From an uncultured Christensenella sp. (lineage in GTDB: Bacteria > Bacillota > Clostridia > Christensenellales > UBA1242), in assembly GCA_949293915.1 (NCBI GenBank), contig CASFFJ010000062.1, positions 1 to 17,370 of the forward strand: a DNA stretch of 17,370 nt, read 5' to 3'. The position numbers were made by a program, and so were the translations under genes. The notes below the pieces were generated by a model. The model saw only the letters and a list, made by a program, of their open reading frames with translations. It had not been told where the DNA came from and ran no database searches. Positions 1 to 5,837 of this stretch are shown piece after piece; position 1 is the stretch's first letter, and each line of letters opens with the position of its first letter.

Positions 1-504
1 AGGATAACAATGTTTACAGTTTTTACATATTTCAATTATTTCATCTAATGAACCTAAATTATTAGTTTTACCGCCAATTTCTGGATATAACTTAACGTTG
101 CCAATATCAACTTCACTTGTAAACTCATTCACAGCATCTATTATTTGTTTGATTGCTTTTTGCCTACCCTCAACAGAGTTGTTATGTCCGCCACCTGGAT
201 GAAATATAATACGATTAACGCCAATAGATTTAGCTAGTTCAATACCTTGTTTCATATTCGCTTTACTGCGTACAACAACTGGTTCATTTAAACTACCTAA
301 ATTTATATAATAAGGCGCGTGAATAGAGATATTCATACCTTTTGCTATCTCTTGTTTATATATTTCTTTATTTTCATCAGAAATCTTAAAACCATACGTA
401 CATTGAATTTCAAAAGCATTCAAATTCATTCCACGCAACCAATCAAAAATATCTTTAAACTTGCCTTTATAATTTGTCGGTACACCTGCTACTCCAAAAA
501 TCAT
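1..504 (-). CDS. Endonuclease IV-like TIM-barrel protein (AP endonuclease family 2), C-terminus outside window
   Basis: The reading frame opens with ATG at 504 after an AGAGG ribosome site and runs without a stop to base 1, giving 168 residues of a protein whose family is usually about 270 to 280 long. It looks like the N-terminal part of an Nfo-type metal-dependent TIM barrel. Visible metal-ligand positions are H62 in SIHAPYYINLGS, H102 in IIFHPGGGHN and E142 in YPEIGGKTNNLGS; their spacing follows E. coli Nfo H69, H109 and E145. Endonuclease IV enzymes cut DNA 5' of abasic sites in base excision repair. The remaining ligands lie beyond the window, so true Nfo activity cannot be separated from a sugar-isomerase-like relative. 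The gene starts 9 bases after the stop of the PLD-like gene, so the two are probably cotranscribed. Confidence 0.8.
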   Translation of the reverse strand, partial: MIFGVAGVPTNYKGKFKDIFDWLRGMNLNAFEIQCTYGFKISDENKEIYKQEIAKGMNISIHAPYYINLGSLNEPVVVRSKANMKQGIELAKSIGVNRIIFHPGGGHNNSVEGRQKAIKQIIDAVNEFTSEVDIGNVKLYPEIGGKTNNLGSLDEIIEICKNCKHCYP

Positions 505-513
505 ATGTAACCT

Positions 514-1851
514 CTATACAAAATTCTTAAAAAATTTTTCACTCAACAACATATTTTTAGCATTACTAATACGATAACTATTGTCAACACCATCATCAAA
601 AATTTTATTAAAAGAATTGACAACCGCGCTGTTTTCAATAACTAAAACATTTTGTAATGCAGTATTAAGGTGTTCCCTATCCAAAATAAACGAGCCATAC
701 AAAACAAAAGTATTATCAATAACTATAGAATTAAAATCAATATATCCATCATACAAGTAAACATTTGCACCATATGTAGCCAATTGCTTTGCATATGCAC
801 GTGAAGCATAATATTTTGATTTAAAATTAGTTTTTAATGGCACCATTAAACGCACATCAATATTAGAGTTTATTGCAAAACGAAGTAACGAAATAATACT
901 CTCAGTTGGAACAAAACTTTCTAATTGTAACTGGATAGAATCCTTTGCCATACAGATTGCTTTAATTATCAAAAGTTCTATATCACTACTGATTTCATTT
1001 GTAACAAATTGCATATTACATTGTTGATTAGAATTCACTTTTGCAGGTGCTGAATAAGGAATAAATTTACCACTAGCAAACACTATATCTTTATATACAT
1101 TCAAATCTATCTCTTGAATAATATCGCCAGACAATTTTAAATAAAGGCTAGATATTTTATTATTAATAATCTGCTTCTTCTTTAAATCTAGATTACCTAT
1201 AAAAGCATATTTATTATCAATAACTATTACATTTCTCTTATTTGCATAAACTTTACCAATAGTATTATATTTACTAAATTTATATACTTTTATGCCATTA
1301 CTTTTCATAGATTTTAAAACTTTTTTTGACATAGGCTTGTCGTAAAGAAATTTTATTTCAATACCTTCCAAAGCTCTTTCTATCAATAAATCAGAAAAAA
1401 CTTTTATATCAAATTTACCAATTTTAGTTAATTCTATAAAGATATGATTCTTTGCGTTTTTTATTTCTGTAATCAAATTTTCTTTAAACGAATCATAATT
1501 ATTAAATATTTTATAAGAATTATTAGTGGTATGTTTGGCATTATAGGCTAGTTTATTAAATTCATACAATTCACTATTTTCAAAAGTTAAATCAGAATAC
1601 AATTGTTGACTGACTAAATTTAAATAAATTTCATCTTCTCTTTCTTTTCTCACTAAACTTGCTTTTTTCTTGTAAAAGACATTTCTAAGAACGATATAGA
1701 TTATATAACCTATCACTGATGTCAATAAAAAAACTATTGACCAAATTATAATGTTCCTAGGTTTGTCGCGTTCAAAAATAATCATTATTGCCATCATAAT
1801 GATATAAAACAAAAATAATAAAATAGTTAATCCTATCTTTAATCCTAACAT
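514..1851 (-). CDS. Cardiolipin synthase-like membrane protein with both HKD motifs degenerate
   Basis: This 445-residue protein has the layout of a bacterial cardiolipin synthase: two N-terminal membrane segments (about 5-25 and 34-56) and two phospholipase D-like halves (about 115-225 and 285-410). Active enzymes join two phosphatidylglycerols using one HxKxxxxD motif per half. Here the first motif reads NKRNVIVID (204-212) and the second DFNSIVID (372-379): both His and both Lys are replaced, while the final Asp and the following GN or GS turn survive. The frame is intact and the fold-forming sequence is conserved, so it is not a simple pseudogene. I infer a non-catalytic role such as lipid binding or partnering an active synthase. 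No clear ribosome site precedes the ATG, and a promoter ends only 7 bases upstream of it. The endonuclease IV-like gene follows directly. Confidence 0.82.
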   Translation of the reverse strand: MLGLKIGLTILLFLFYIIMMAIMIIFERDKPRNIIIWSIVFLLTSVIGYIIYIVLRNVFYKKKASLVRKEREDEIYLNLVSQQLYSDLTFENSELYEFNKLAYNAKHTTNNSYKIFNNYDSFKENLITEIKNAKNHIFIELTKIGKFDIKVFSDLLIERALEGIEIKFLYDKPMSKKVLKSMKSNGIKVYKFSKYNTIGKVYANKRNVIVIDNKYAFIGNLDLKKKQIINNKISSLYLKLSGDIIQEIDLNVYKDIVFASGKFIPYSAPAKVNSNQQCNMQFVTNEISSDIELLIIKAICMAKDSIQLQLESFVPTESIISLLRFAINSNIDVRLMVPLKTNFKSKYYASRAYAKQLATYGANVYLYDGYIDFNSIVIDNTFVLYGSFILDREHLNTALQNVLVIENSAVVNSFNKIFDDGVDNSYRISNAKNMLLSEKFFKNFV

Positions 1852-1858
1852 TTTGTAT

Positions 1859-1887
1859 ATGATATCAAATTTTTAAAAATAAATCAA
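1859..1887 (-). promoter_or_regulatory. Candidate promoter of the PLD-like gene
   Basis: On the minus strand TTGATT (1887-1882) and TATCAT (1864-1859) are separated by 17 bases. Transcription would begin at or next to the ATG at 1851, implying a leaderless or nearly leaderless mRNA; no Shine-Dalgarno sequence is visible. The AT-rich context makes chance matches possible. Confidence 0.5.
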
Positions 1888-1899
1888 CTAAATCAAAAC

Positions 1900-1915
1900 T
1901 TAAATATTTATTTAA
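1900..1915. repeat. 16-base near-perfect palindrome between divergent promoters
   Basis: TTAAATA and TATTTAA flank a central TT. It lies between the outward-facing -35 boxes of the PLD-like gene and the phosphatase gene, a natural place for a shared operator. It consists only of A and T in an AT-rich region, so chance is a serious alternative. Confidence 0.25.
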
Positions 1916-1937
1916 ATGTGCATATTTATATTTTTTA

Positions 1938-1966
1938 TTGACTTAATAAATATATTTTCTTATAAT
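1938..1966 (+). promoter_or_regulatory. Promoter of the histidine phosphatase gene
   Basis: TTGACT (1938-1943), a 17-base spacer and a consensus TATAAT (1961-1966) form a strong sigma-70/sigma-A promoter. Transcription would begin near 1973, giving a leader of about 29 bases that carries the AGGGAG ribosome site. Confidence 0.8.
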
Positions 1967-2001
1967 AATCTTACATTTATTAACAAATTAAGGGAGATAT
2001 T

Positions 2002-2544
2002 ATGGAAATATATGTTATGCGACACGGCACAACCATTTGGAACGAAAAAGGTATCACACAAGGTAGAACTCAAAATAGACTTAGCAAATCTGGTGTTGAA
2101 TTAACTAAACAAGTTGCTATAGAATATAAAAATTGTAAATTTGAAGCAATTATTTCTTCTCCGCTAATGCGAACCATTCAAACAGCCAACATTATGAACA
2201 AATATCAAAATGTAAAAATTATAAAAGATGATAGTTTGATAGAAATTGACCAAGGTATTTTCACAGGTAGATATAAAAACAGTTTAACCGATGATGAAAA
2301 AAAACTAAGATACAACCGCGATAAATCAGCAAAAATGGAAAGTTATGAAGAGTGTTTTAACCGAATTAAAGCATTTATAACCACATTAAAAGAAAAATAT
2401 CATTACAATAGAATTTTGATAATCACACATAATGTGTGTGCTAGTTTTATAGAAGATATACTATTAAGTAAAGATATTAATTTTAATAACTCAGAATTTT
2501 TAAGAAATTTCAAAAATGCAGAAGTCAAAAAATTTGTAGTTTAA
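2002..2544 (+). CDS. Histidine phosphatase family protein (phosphoglycerate mutase-like)
   Basis: This is a 180-residue cytoplasmic enzyme of the histidine phosphatase superfamily, which transfers a substrate phosphate to an active-site histidine. The RHG motif is at 7-9 (H8 would be phosphorylated), the second conserved Arg is R57 in SSPLMRTIQTA, the acid residue is E81, and the second His is H143 in IITHN. The usual HG after the last strand is HN here. The length suits small GpmB/CobC-like members, whose substrates vary widely, so no substrate is assigned. The start has a good AGGGAG site 5 bases upstream and its own strong promoter. It is the only plus-strand gene in the window; it faces the desulfoferrodoxin gene across a shared terminator and diverges from the PLD-like gene. 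Confidence 0.9.
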   Translation: MEIYVMRHGTTIWNEKGITQGRTQNRLSKSGVELTKQVAIEYKNCKFEAIISSPLMRTIQTANIMNKYQNVKIIKDDSLIEIDQGIFTGRYKNSLTDDEKKLRYNRDKSAKMESYEECFNRIKAFITTLKEKYHYNRILIITHNVCASFIEDILLSKDINFNNSEFLRNFKNAEVKKFVV

Positions 2545-2589
2545 ATACTAGTAAAAACTTATATAACATAGTCTTTTGCTCCTAAATAC

Positions 2590-2619
2590 AAAAAAATCAC
2601 TAGATTAAGTGATTTTTTT
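2590..2619. terminator. Bidirectional intrinsic terminator between convergent genes
   Basis: ATCACT (2596-2601) and AGTGAT (2608-2613) pair around a 6-base loop. The stem is flanked by a run of A on the left and T on the right, so it reads as stem plus T-tract on both strands. It can end the phosphatase transcript on the plus strand and the desulfoferrodoxin transcript on the minus strand. Confidence 0.85.
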
Positions 2620-2652
2620 AATATCTTTATGTCAAAAGTAGACAACTAGTTT

Positions 2653-3030
2653 TTATTCAACAGTTGTTTGCCATAGACCGTGCAAGTTGCAATATGCGTA
2701 TATTTGGCTATTCTTAATATATGGAAAAATTGCCTTTGCTTCATTATGTGGTTTAAGATTCTTTTTTGCCACAATATCAGTTGAACTAAACACAATACTT
2801 TCAATATAATGGTCATCTTCCATTATATGTGGCACTGTAACAATAATGTAATTGCCAACTACTTCGTATTGTGGTAAATGCTTTTCAAATGATGCATCAA
2901 CACTATTAGACTTAATATCAATCATATTTTCACCACAGCATTTAATGCCACAATTATCGCATTTGCAATCGTTAATAACTTCTATTATTGCGCCACATTT
3001 ATTACATTTTTTCAATAAAAATTTGTCCAT
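2653..3030 (-). CDS. dfx: Desulfoferrodoxin (superoxide reductase) with extra cysteines in the N-terminal iron site
   Basis: Superoxide reductases convert superoxide to hydrogen peroxide in anaerobes without releasing oxygen. With the ATG at 3030, chosen for the GGAGGGG site just upstream, the protein has 125 residues, the normal length for two-domain desulfoferrodoxins; an in-frame ATG at 3051 would overlap the promoter region. The catalytic iron ligands appear intact: H51, H68, H74, C114 and H117 (YCNLHGLW). The N-terminal desulforedoxin-like domain has C9 and C12 and the late pair C31-C32 (CCGENM), but the connecting loop is longer than in the classic site and adds C22, C24 and C27. It has its own promoter, sits downstream of a tRNA gene, and shares a terminator with the convergent phosphatase gene. 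Confidence 0.92.
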   Translation of the reverse strand: MDKFLLKKCNKCGAIIEVINDCKCDNCGIKCCGENMIDIKSNSVDASFEKHLPQYEVVGNYIIVTVPHIMEDDHYIESIVFSSTDIVAKKNLKPHNEAKAIFPYIKNSQIYAYCNLHGLWQTTVE

Positions 3031-3055
3031 AACCCCTCCATAAGACAACAACTAA

Positions 3056-3085
3056 ATTATAGCAAACTATACAATAATTTTGCAA
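3056..3085 (-). promoter_or_regulatory. Promoter of the desulfoferrodoxin gene
   Basis: On the minus strand TTGCAA (3085-3080), an 18-base spacer and a consensus TATAAT (3061-3056). The expected start near 3049 gives a leader of about 19 bases containing the GGAGGGG ribosome site, which supports translation from 3030 and not from 3051. No operator repeat was recognised. Confidence 0.7.
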
Positions 3086-3132
3086 CTAATTGCAATATAG
3101 ATTTTTATTTTCACTTATCTTATCTATCTAAT

Positions 3133-3208
3133 TGGAGCTGATGGCGGGACTCGAACCCGCGACCTATTGATTACGAATCAATTGCTCTACCAACTGAGCC
3201 ACATCAGC
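3133..3208 (-). tRNA. trnT: tRNA-Thr, anticodon CGU
   Basis: The 76-base cloverleaf is complete. The acceptor arm GCTGATG pairs with CATCAGC, followed by T and an encoded CCA. The D arm is GCTC/GAGC with AGTTGGTA. The anticodon stem ATTGA/TCAAT holds the loop TTCGTAA with anticodon CGT. The T arm GCGGG/CCCGC holds TTCGAGT. The anticodon reads ACG threonine codons. It stands alone with its own promoter; no other tRNA is adjacent. Confidence 0.96.
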
Positions 3209-3246
3209 ATTAATTTTTATCTTATAGTTAGTGCTCCAACTTTTTT

Positions 3247-3275
3247 ATTTTAACATAAAAAAAATATTTTTTCAA
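3247..3275 (-). promoter_or_regulatory. Promoter of tRNA-Thr
   Basis: On the minus strand TTGAAA (3275-3270), a 17-base spacer and TAAAAT (3252-3247), with a TG one base upstream of the -10 box as in extended -10 promoters. The expected start near 3240 would give a 5' leader of about 32 bases to be removed from the tRNA precursor. Confidence 0.65.
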
Positions 3276-3348
3276 TCTATTTTTATATATTTTAAAATTA
3301 AAAAACTAGCAAAAAATTAATTTATATTGTTATAAAAAAATGCTATAT

Positions 3349-3372
3349 AAAAAAATCGCATAGCGATTTTTT
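3349..3372 (-). terminator. Intrinsic terminator after the YtxH-like gene
   Basis: AAAAAAATCGC and GCGATTTTTT pair around a 3-base loop at 3360-3362. On the minus strand the stem runs into a T-tract, and it sits about 40 bases past the stop of the 59-residue gene. The arrangement is nearly symmetric and could also stop plus-strand transcripts. Confidence 0.8.
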
Positions 3373-3409
3373 GAAATATCTTATCTAATAAACAAAGAAA
3401 ATAAACAAT

Positions 3410-3589
3410 TTACTTTTTTTGTTTTTTTGCTTGGTCAACTTGAGTTTTAACTTCATCTTTGATGTCATCAATCACTTCCTTACCTTTTTCAACACCTTTT
3501 TCTATTGTATCTGAAATTGGTTTATTTAATTTGCAAGCAACAGCTCCAACAACAAAGCCAATTCCCATACCAATCAATAAATCTTTCAT
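3410..3589 (-). CDS. Small YtxH-like single-pass membrane protein (59 residues)
   Basis: The frame runs from ATG at 3589 to TAA at 3410 and has an excellent GGAGG site 7 bases upstream, a terminator just downstream and a possible weak promoter. Residues 4-19 form a glycine-rich hydrophobic segment (LLIGMGIGFVVGAVAC). Residues 20-59 are highly charged, rich in Lys, Asp and Glu with heptad-like spacing, and end in a lysine cluster. This layout matches small YtxH-like envelope proteins, whose biochemical role is unsettled. C19 ends the hydrophobic segment in AVAC, a poor lipobox, so a lipoprotein is a less likely alternative. Length and composition leave the family name tentative, but the gene itself is well supported. 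Confidence 0.8.
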   Translation of the reverse strand: MKDLLIGMGIGFVVGAVACKLNKPISDTIEKGVEKGKEVIDDIKDEVKTQVDQAKKQKK

Positions 3590-3842
3590 AGTTATCCTCC
3601 CTTCAATACTATTTTTTGCAAAAAGTCATAAATTATGTAGAAATATGTCAAATAATTATAATTTATAATATAAATAAAAATGCAGAAAGCGAGTTAACAA
3701 AACGTGTATTTTAATATACAAAATTTAGAATTAGCTGATTGATTTGTAATTAAAATAAAAAATTTATACATTTACTGAAAAATAGTTTTAGTATATAATA
3801 AAAAACTATTCTTTGTTAAGAATAGTTTATAAAACGATGAAA
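3590..3842. other. AT-rich gene-free stretch with a weak promoter and a terminator
   Basis: No coding frame is supported here. Minus-strand TTGACA (3651-3646) with a weak TATGAC (3630-3625) 15 bases away could start the YtxH-like transcript; the spacing is short. The hairpins at 3781-3828 are listed separately. The remainder is featureless AT-rich sequence. Confidence 0.4.
3801..3828 (-). terminator. Likely terminator of the iscS operon
   Basis: AAACTATTCTT (3803-3813) and AAGAATAGTTT (3818-3828) form an 11-base-pair stem with a 4-base loop. On the minus strand the stem ends in a short T-rich run. It starts 15 bases after the stop of the IscU-like gene. The T-tract is partly within the stem, so efficiency is uncertain. 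Confidence 0.65.
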
Positions 3843-4208
3843 TTAATTATTATCTTCTAATTTTTCTTTGTAATTCAGCACTGCCATATTCATACAATCA
3901 ATACAGAAATTAATATCAGTAGCGCTGTCATCATCAAGTTGTTCCTTAATACTGGTTGGATTTAAAAGTAACATATTTACCATTCTTCCCCTAACCATTT
4001 CTGTCATTGTTGAACAGATAGCAATTATATAAGGATTGGCTTGCGCACGAAACATACAATTCATAATGATGCCATCTTGAATACGCAAAGAAAATTCAAC
4101 AAAAGCACTACCATCTGCATTAGAATTAGTAGCAATGCCATCTGGCTTAGAAATTCTGCCTGCATTTTTAGGAGAAGAAAATTCCGTTAAAATTTTATCA
4201 CTATACAT
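3843..4208 (-). CDS. IscU/NifU-N-like protein lacking conserved cluster-binding cysteines
   Basis: The 121-residue protein aligns along its length with IscU-type Fe-S scaffolds: the opening YSDKILTEFSSPKNAG, the middle DGIIMNCMFRAQANPYIIA, and a final NYKEK helix. Scaffolds hold a cluster with three cysteines, with help from an Asp. Here the CGD position reads GSA (33-35) and the second cysteine, in YGCGSAIA of E. coli IscU, is N58 in AQANPYIIA. The third site (HCS) is either missing or matched by FC at 101-102 with a four-residue gap. Cysteines C51, C65, C102 and C105 lie elsewhere. The frame is intact with an AGGGGGAT site, and its start overlaps the iscS stop by 8 bases, so it is coupled to a desulfurase. 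I infer a sulfur acceptor, chaperone or regulator rather than a standard scaffold. Confidence 0.85.
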   Translation of the reverse strand: MYSDKILTEFSSPKNAGRISKPDGIATNSNADGSAFVEFSLRIQDGIIMNCMFRAQANPYIIAICSTMTEMVRGRMVNMLLLNPTSIKEQLDDDSATDINFCIDCMNMAVLNYKEKLEDNN

Positions 4209-5394
4209 TTTTATCCCCCTTTCTCTTACGTGTTTTTAAACCATAAGTAGAAGAAAATTCTCTAAGTTCATCAACAGATTTTTTAATAATCGCAATAGCG
4301 GTATCAATTTCTTCATATGAATTATTTTTACCTAAACTAAATCTTATTGTACATTTAGCATTGTCAGTATCAAGACCAATTGCTGTCATCACGTGTGAGA
4401 CAGTTAAACTATTAGTTGAACAAGCGCTACCCGTTGAAACTGCAATACCCTGCATATCAAGTTTAGTAAGCAAACTTTCGCCATCAACTCCCACAAATAT
4501 AACCGAAATAATATTAGGAAGTTTTTGTCTTATATTTGCATTAATGTGTATGTTCTCTACAACTTCAGTTAATTTTCTAACAAAATACTCACTTAAATTG
4601 CGTAATTTATGATTATTTGTAACCATATCACGTTTAGCAATCTCTACCGCTTTACCAAAGCCGACCACACCTGCAGAATTAGTTGTCCCACCACGTTTAC
4701 CACGTTCTTGATTACCGCCAAAGATGATAGTGTCAATCTTTACATTATTGTTTAAATATAATGCGCCAACACCTTTAGGTCCATAAATTTTGTGTGCTGA
4801 CATAGTCATAGCATCTATACCTATACCCTGCACATCAACATTCATATTACCATATACTTGAACAGCATCTGTATGAAAAATAACACCTTTTTCGTGAGCG
4901 ATTTGTGCAATAGCTTTAATATTTTGAATTGTACCCAATTCATTGTTAGCAAACATAACTGATATCATAATAGTGCTAGATTTGATACTACTAATAAGTT
5001 CTGCAAAATCTATAAAACCATTTCTGTCAACATTTAGATAACTAACCTCGAAACCATTTTTTTCTAAAAATTTGCAAGCTTCTAAAATGGAAGGATGCTC
5101 AATCTTACTGGTAATAATATGGTTACCCTTATCTCTATTGGCAAATGCGATACCAACAATAGCCCAACTATTTGCTTCACTGCCACTAGAAGTAAAATAA
5201 ATTTCGTTTGATTTTGCATTTATTGAATCAGCAATAATATCTCTAGCGTTGTCTACTAGTTTTGCCACATCTCTACCAAAAGAATGTATAGAATTGGCAT
5301 TGCCATATTGTGATGTAAATACTGGTGTCATAGCATTCAAAACTTCTGCTGAAATATTAGTTGTTGATGCATTATCTAAATATATCTTCTCCAT
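4201..5394 (-). CDS. iscS: IscS/NifS-type cysteine desulfurase
   Basis: This PLP enzyme removes sulfur from cysteine, leaving alanine and an enzyme persulfide for Fe-S cluster assembly or tRNA thiolation. The 397-residue protein shows K202 in SAHKIYGPKG (PLP Schiff base), H100 in KIEHPS, D176 and Q179 in HTDAVQ, and the persulfide cysteine C325 in STGSACSTNS on a loop typical of the IscS/NifS class. I chose ATG 5394 because GGAGAT lies just upstream and the strong promoter at 5439-5411 excludes the earlier ATG at 5439, which would lie in the -35 box. The IscU-like gene follows with an 8-base overlap. No iscR-type repressor or tRNA thiolase gene (mnmA) is adjacent, although one could lie elsewhere. 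Confidence 0.95.
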   Translation of the reverse strand: MEKIYLDNASTTNISAEVLNAMTPVFTSQYGNANSIHSFGRDVAKLVDNARDIIADSINAKSNEIYFTSSGSEANSWAIVGIAFANRDKGNHIITSKIEHPSILEACKFLEKNGFEVSYLNVDRNGFIDFAELISSIKSSTIMISVMFANNELGTIQNIKAIAQIAHEKGVIFHTDAVQVYGNMNVDVQGIGIDAMTMSAHKIYGPKGVGALYLNNNVKIDTIIFGGNQERGKRGGTTNSAGVVGFGKAVEIAKRDMVTNNHKLRNLSEYFVRKLTEVVENIHINANIRQKLPNIISVIFVGVDGESLLTKLDMQGIAVSTGSACSTNSLTVSHVMTAIGLDTDNAKCTIRFSLGKNNSYEEIDTAIAIIKKSVDELREFSSTYGLKTRKRKGDKNV

Positions 5395-5410
5395 AAATAT
5401 CTCCATTGAT

Positions 5411-5439
5411 ATAATATCATATATGTAAAATATTGTCAA
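5411..5439 (-). promoter_or_regulatory. Strong promoter of the iscS operon
   Basis: On the minus strand a consensus TTGACA (5439-5434), exactly 17 bases, then TATTAT (5416-5411). Transcription is expected near 5404, the first base of the GGAGAT ribosome site, so the leader would be only about 10 bases. The preceding trxA terminator makes iscS a separate unit. No IscR-like operator was recognised. Confidence 0.8.
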
Positions 5440-5475
5440 TACCTAAAGTTTAGTTTATTGCTAACATTTACAATT

Positions 5476-5496
5476 AAAAAAGTGCCATTTGGCACT
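5476..5496 (-). terminator. Terminator of the comM-trxA operon
   Basis: AGTGCC (5481-5486) and GGCACT (5491-5496) pair around a 4-base loop. On the minus strand the stem is followed directly by T residues (5480-5476). It lies 14 bases after the trxA stop and closes the long operon. Confidence 0.88.
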
Positions 5497-5510
5497 ATAA
5501 ATTTTAAAAA

Positions 5511-5837
5511 TTAATTTTCAATTTTTGCTTTTTTACATCTTTCAATAAAATCAACTATATCATCATAACTATTCAAGCCAACCATACTATCAATCTTTTT
5601 ACCTGACTTAAAGGCAACGATTGTAGGCACACTAAATATTCGATAACGTTTGGCAATATTTTCGCTACCATCAATATCTAAACTGCAAAAATTAATATCA
5701 GGATATTTGCTTTCTACTCGTTCCAAAATGGGACGTAACATTTTGCAAGGCATACACCAAGTTGCAGAAAAATCTACAATTGTCAAAATATCCTCGTTAA
5801 TAACCGCATCAAAATCCATTTCTGTAATTTCGTCCAT
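5511..5837 (-). CDS. trxA: Thioredoxin with CMPC active site
   Basis: A 108-residue single-domain thioredoxin that reduces protein disulfides in the cytoplasm. The active site is WCMPCK with C28 and C31, where most thioredoxins have CGPC, and the cis-proline is P71 in SVPTIVAF. Two further cysteines, C51 and C101, are present. There is no signal peptide. The ATG directly abuts the tcdA stop codon, and its GGGGGAT ribosome site lies inside the end of tcdA, so translation is probably coupled. It is the last gene of the operon. The Met in the CxxC dipeptide should shift redox potential and partner choice relative to CGPC, but the rest of the fold markers fit a true thioredoxin. Confidence 0.93.
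   Translation of the reverse strand: MDEITEMDFDAVINEDILTIVDFSATWCMPCKMLRPILERVESKYPDINFCSLDIDGSENIAKRYRIFSVPTIVAFKSGKKIDSMVGLNSYDDIVDFIERCKKAKIEN

Noticed and set aside
319..510. Plus-strand open frame of 63 codons over the endonuclease IV-like gene
   Set aside because: It is antisense to a frame with conserved metal-ligand motifs and has no homology or ribosome site of its own.
1916..2104. Plus-strand open frame overlapping the phosphatase promoter and start
   Set aside because: Its start lies upstream of the strong promoter's transcription start and it overlaps the well-supported phosphatase frame.
3459..3668. Plus-strand open frame opposite the 59-residue gene
   Set aside because: It is antisense to a gene with GGAGG, stop and terminator in place, and shows no family features.
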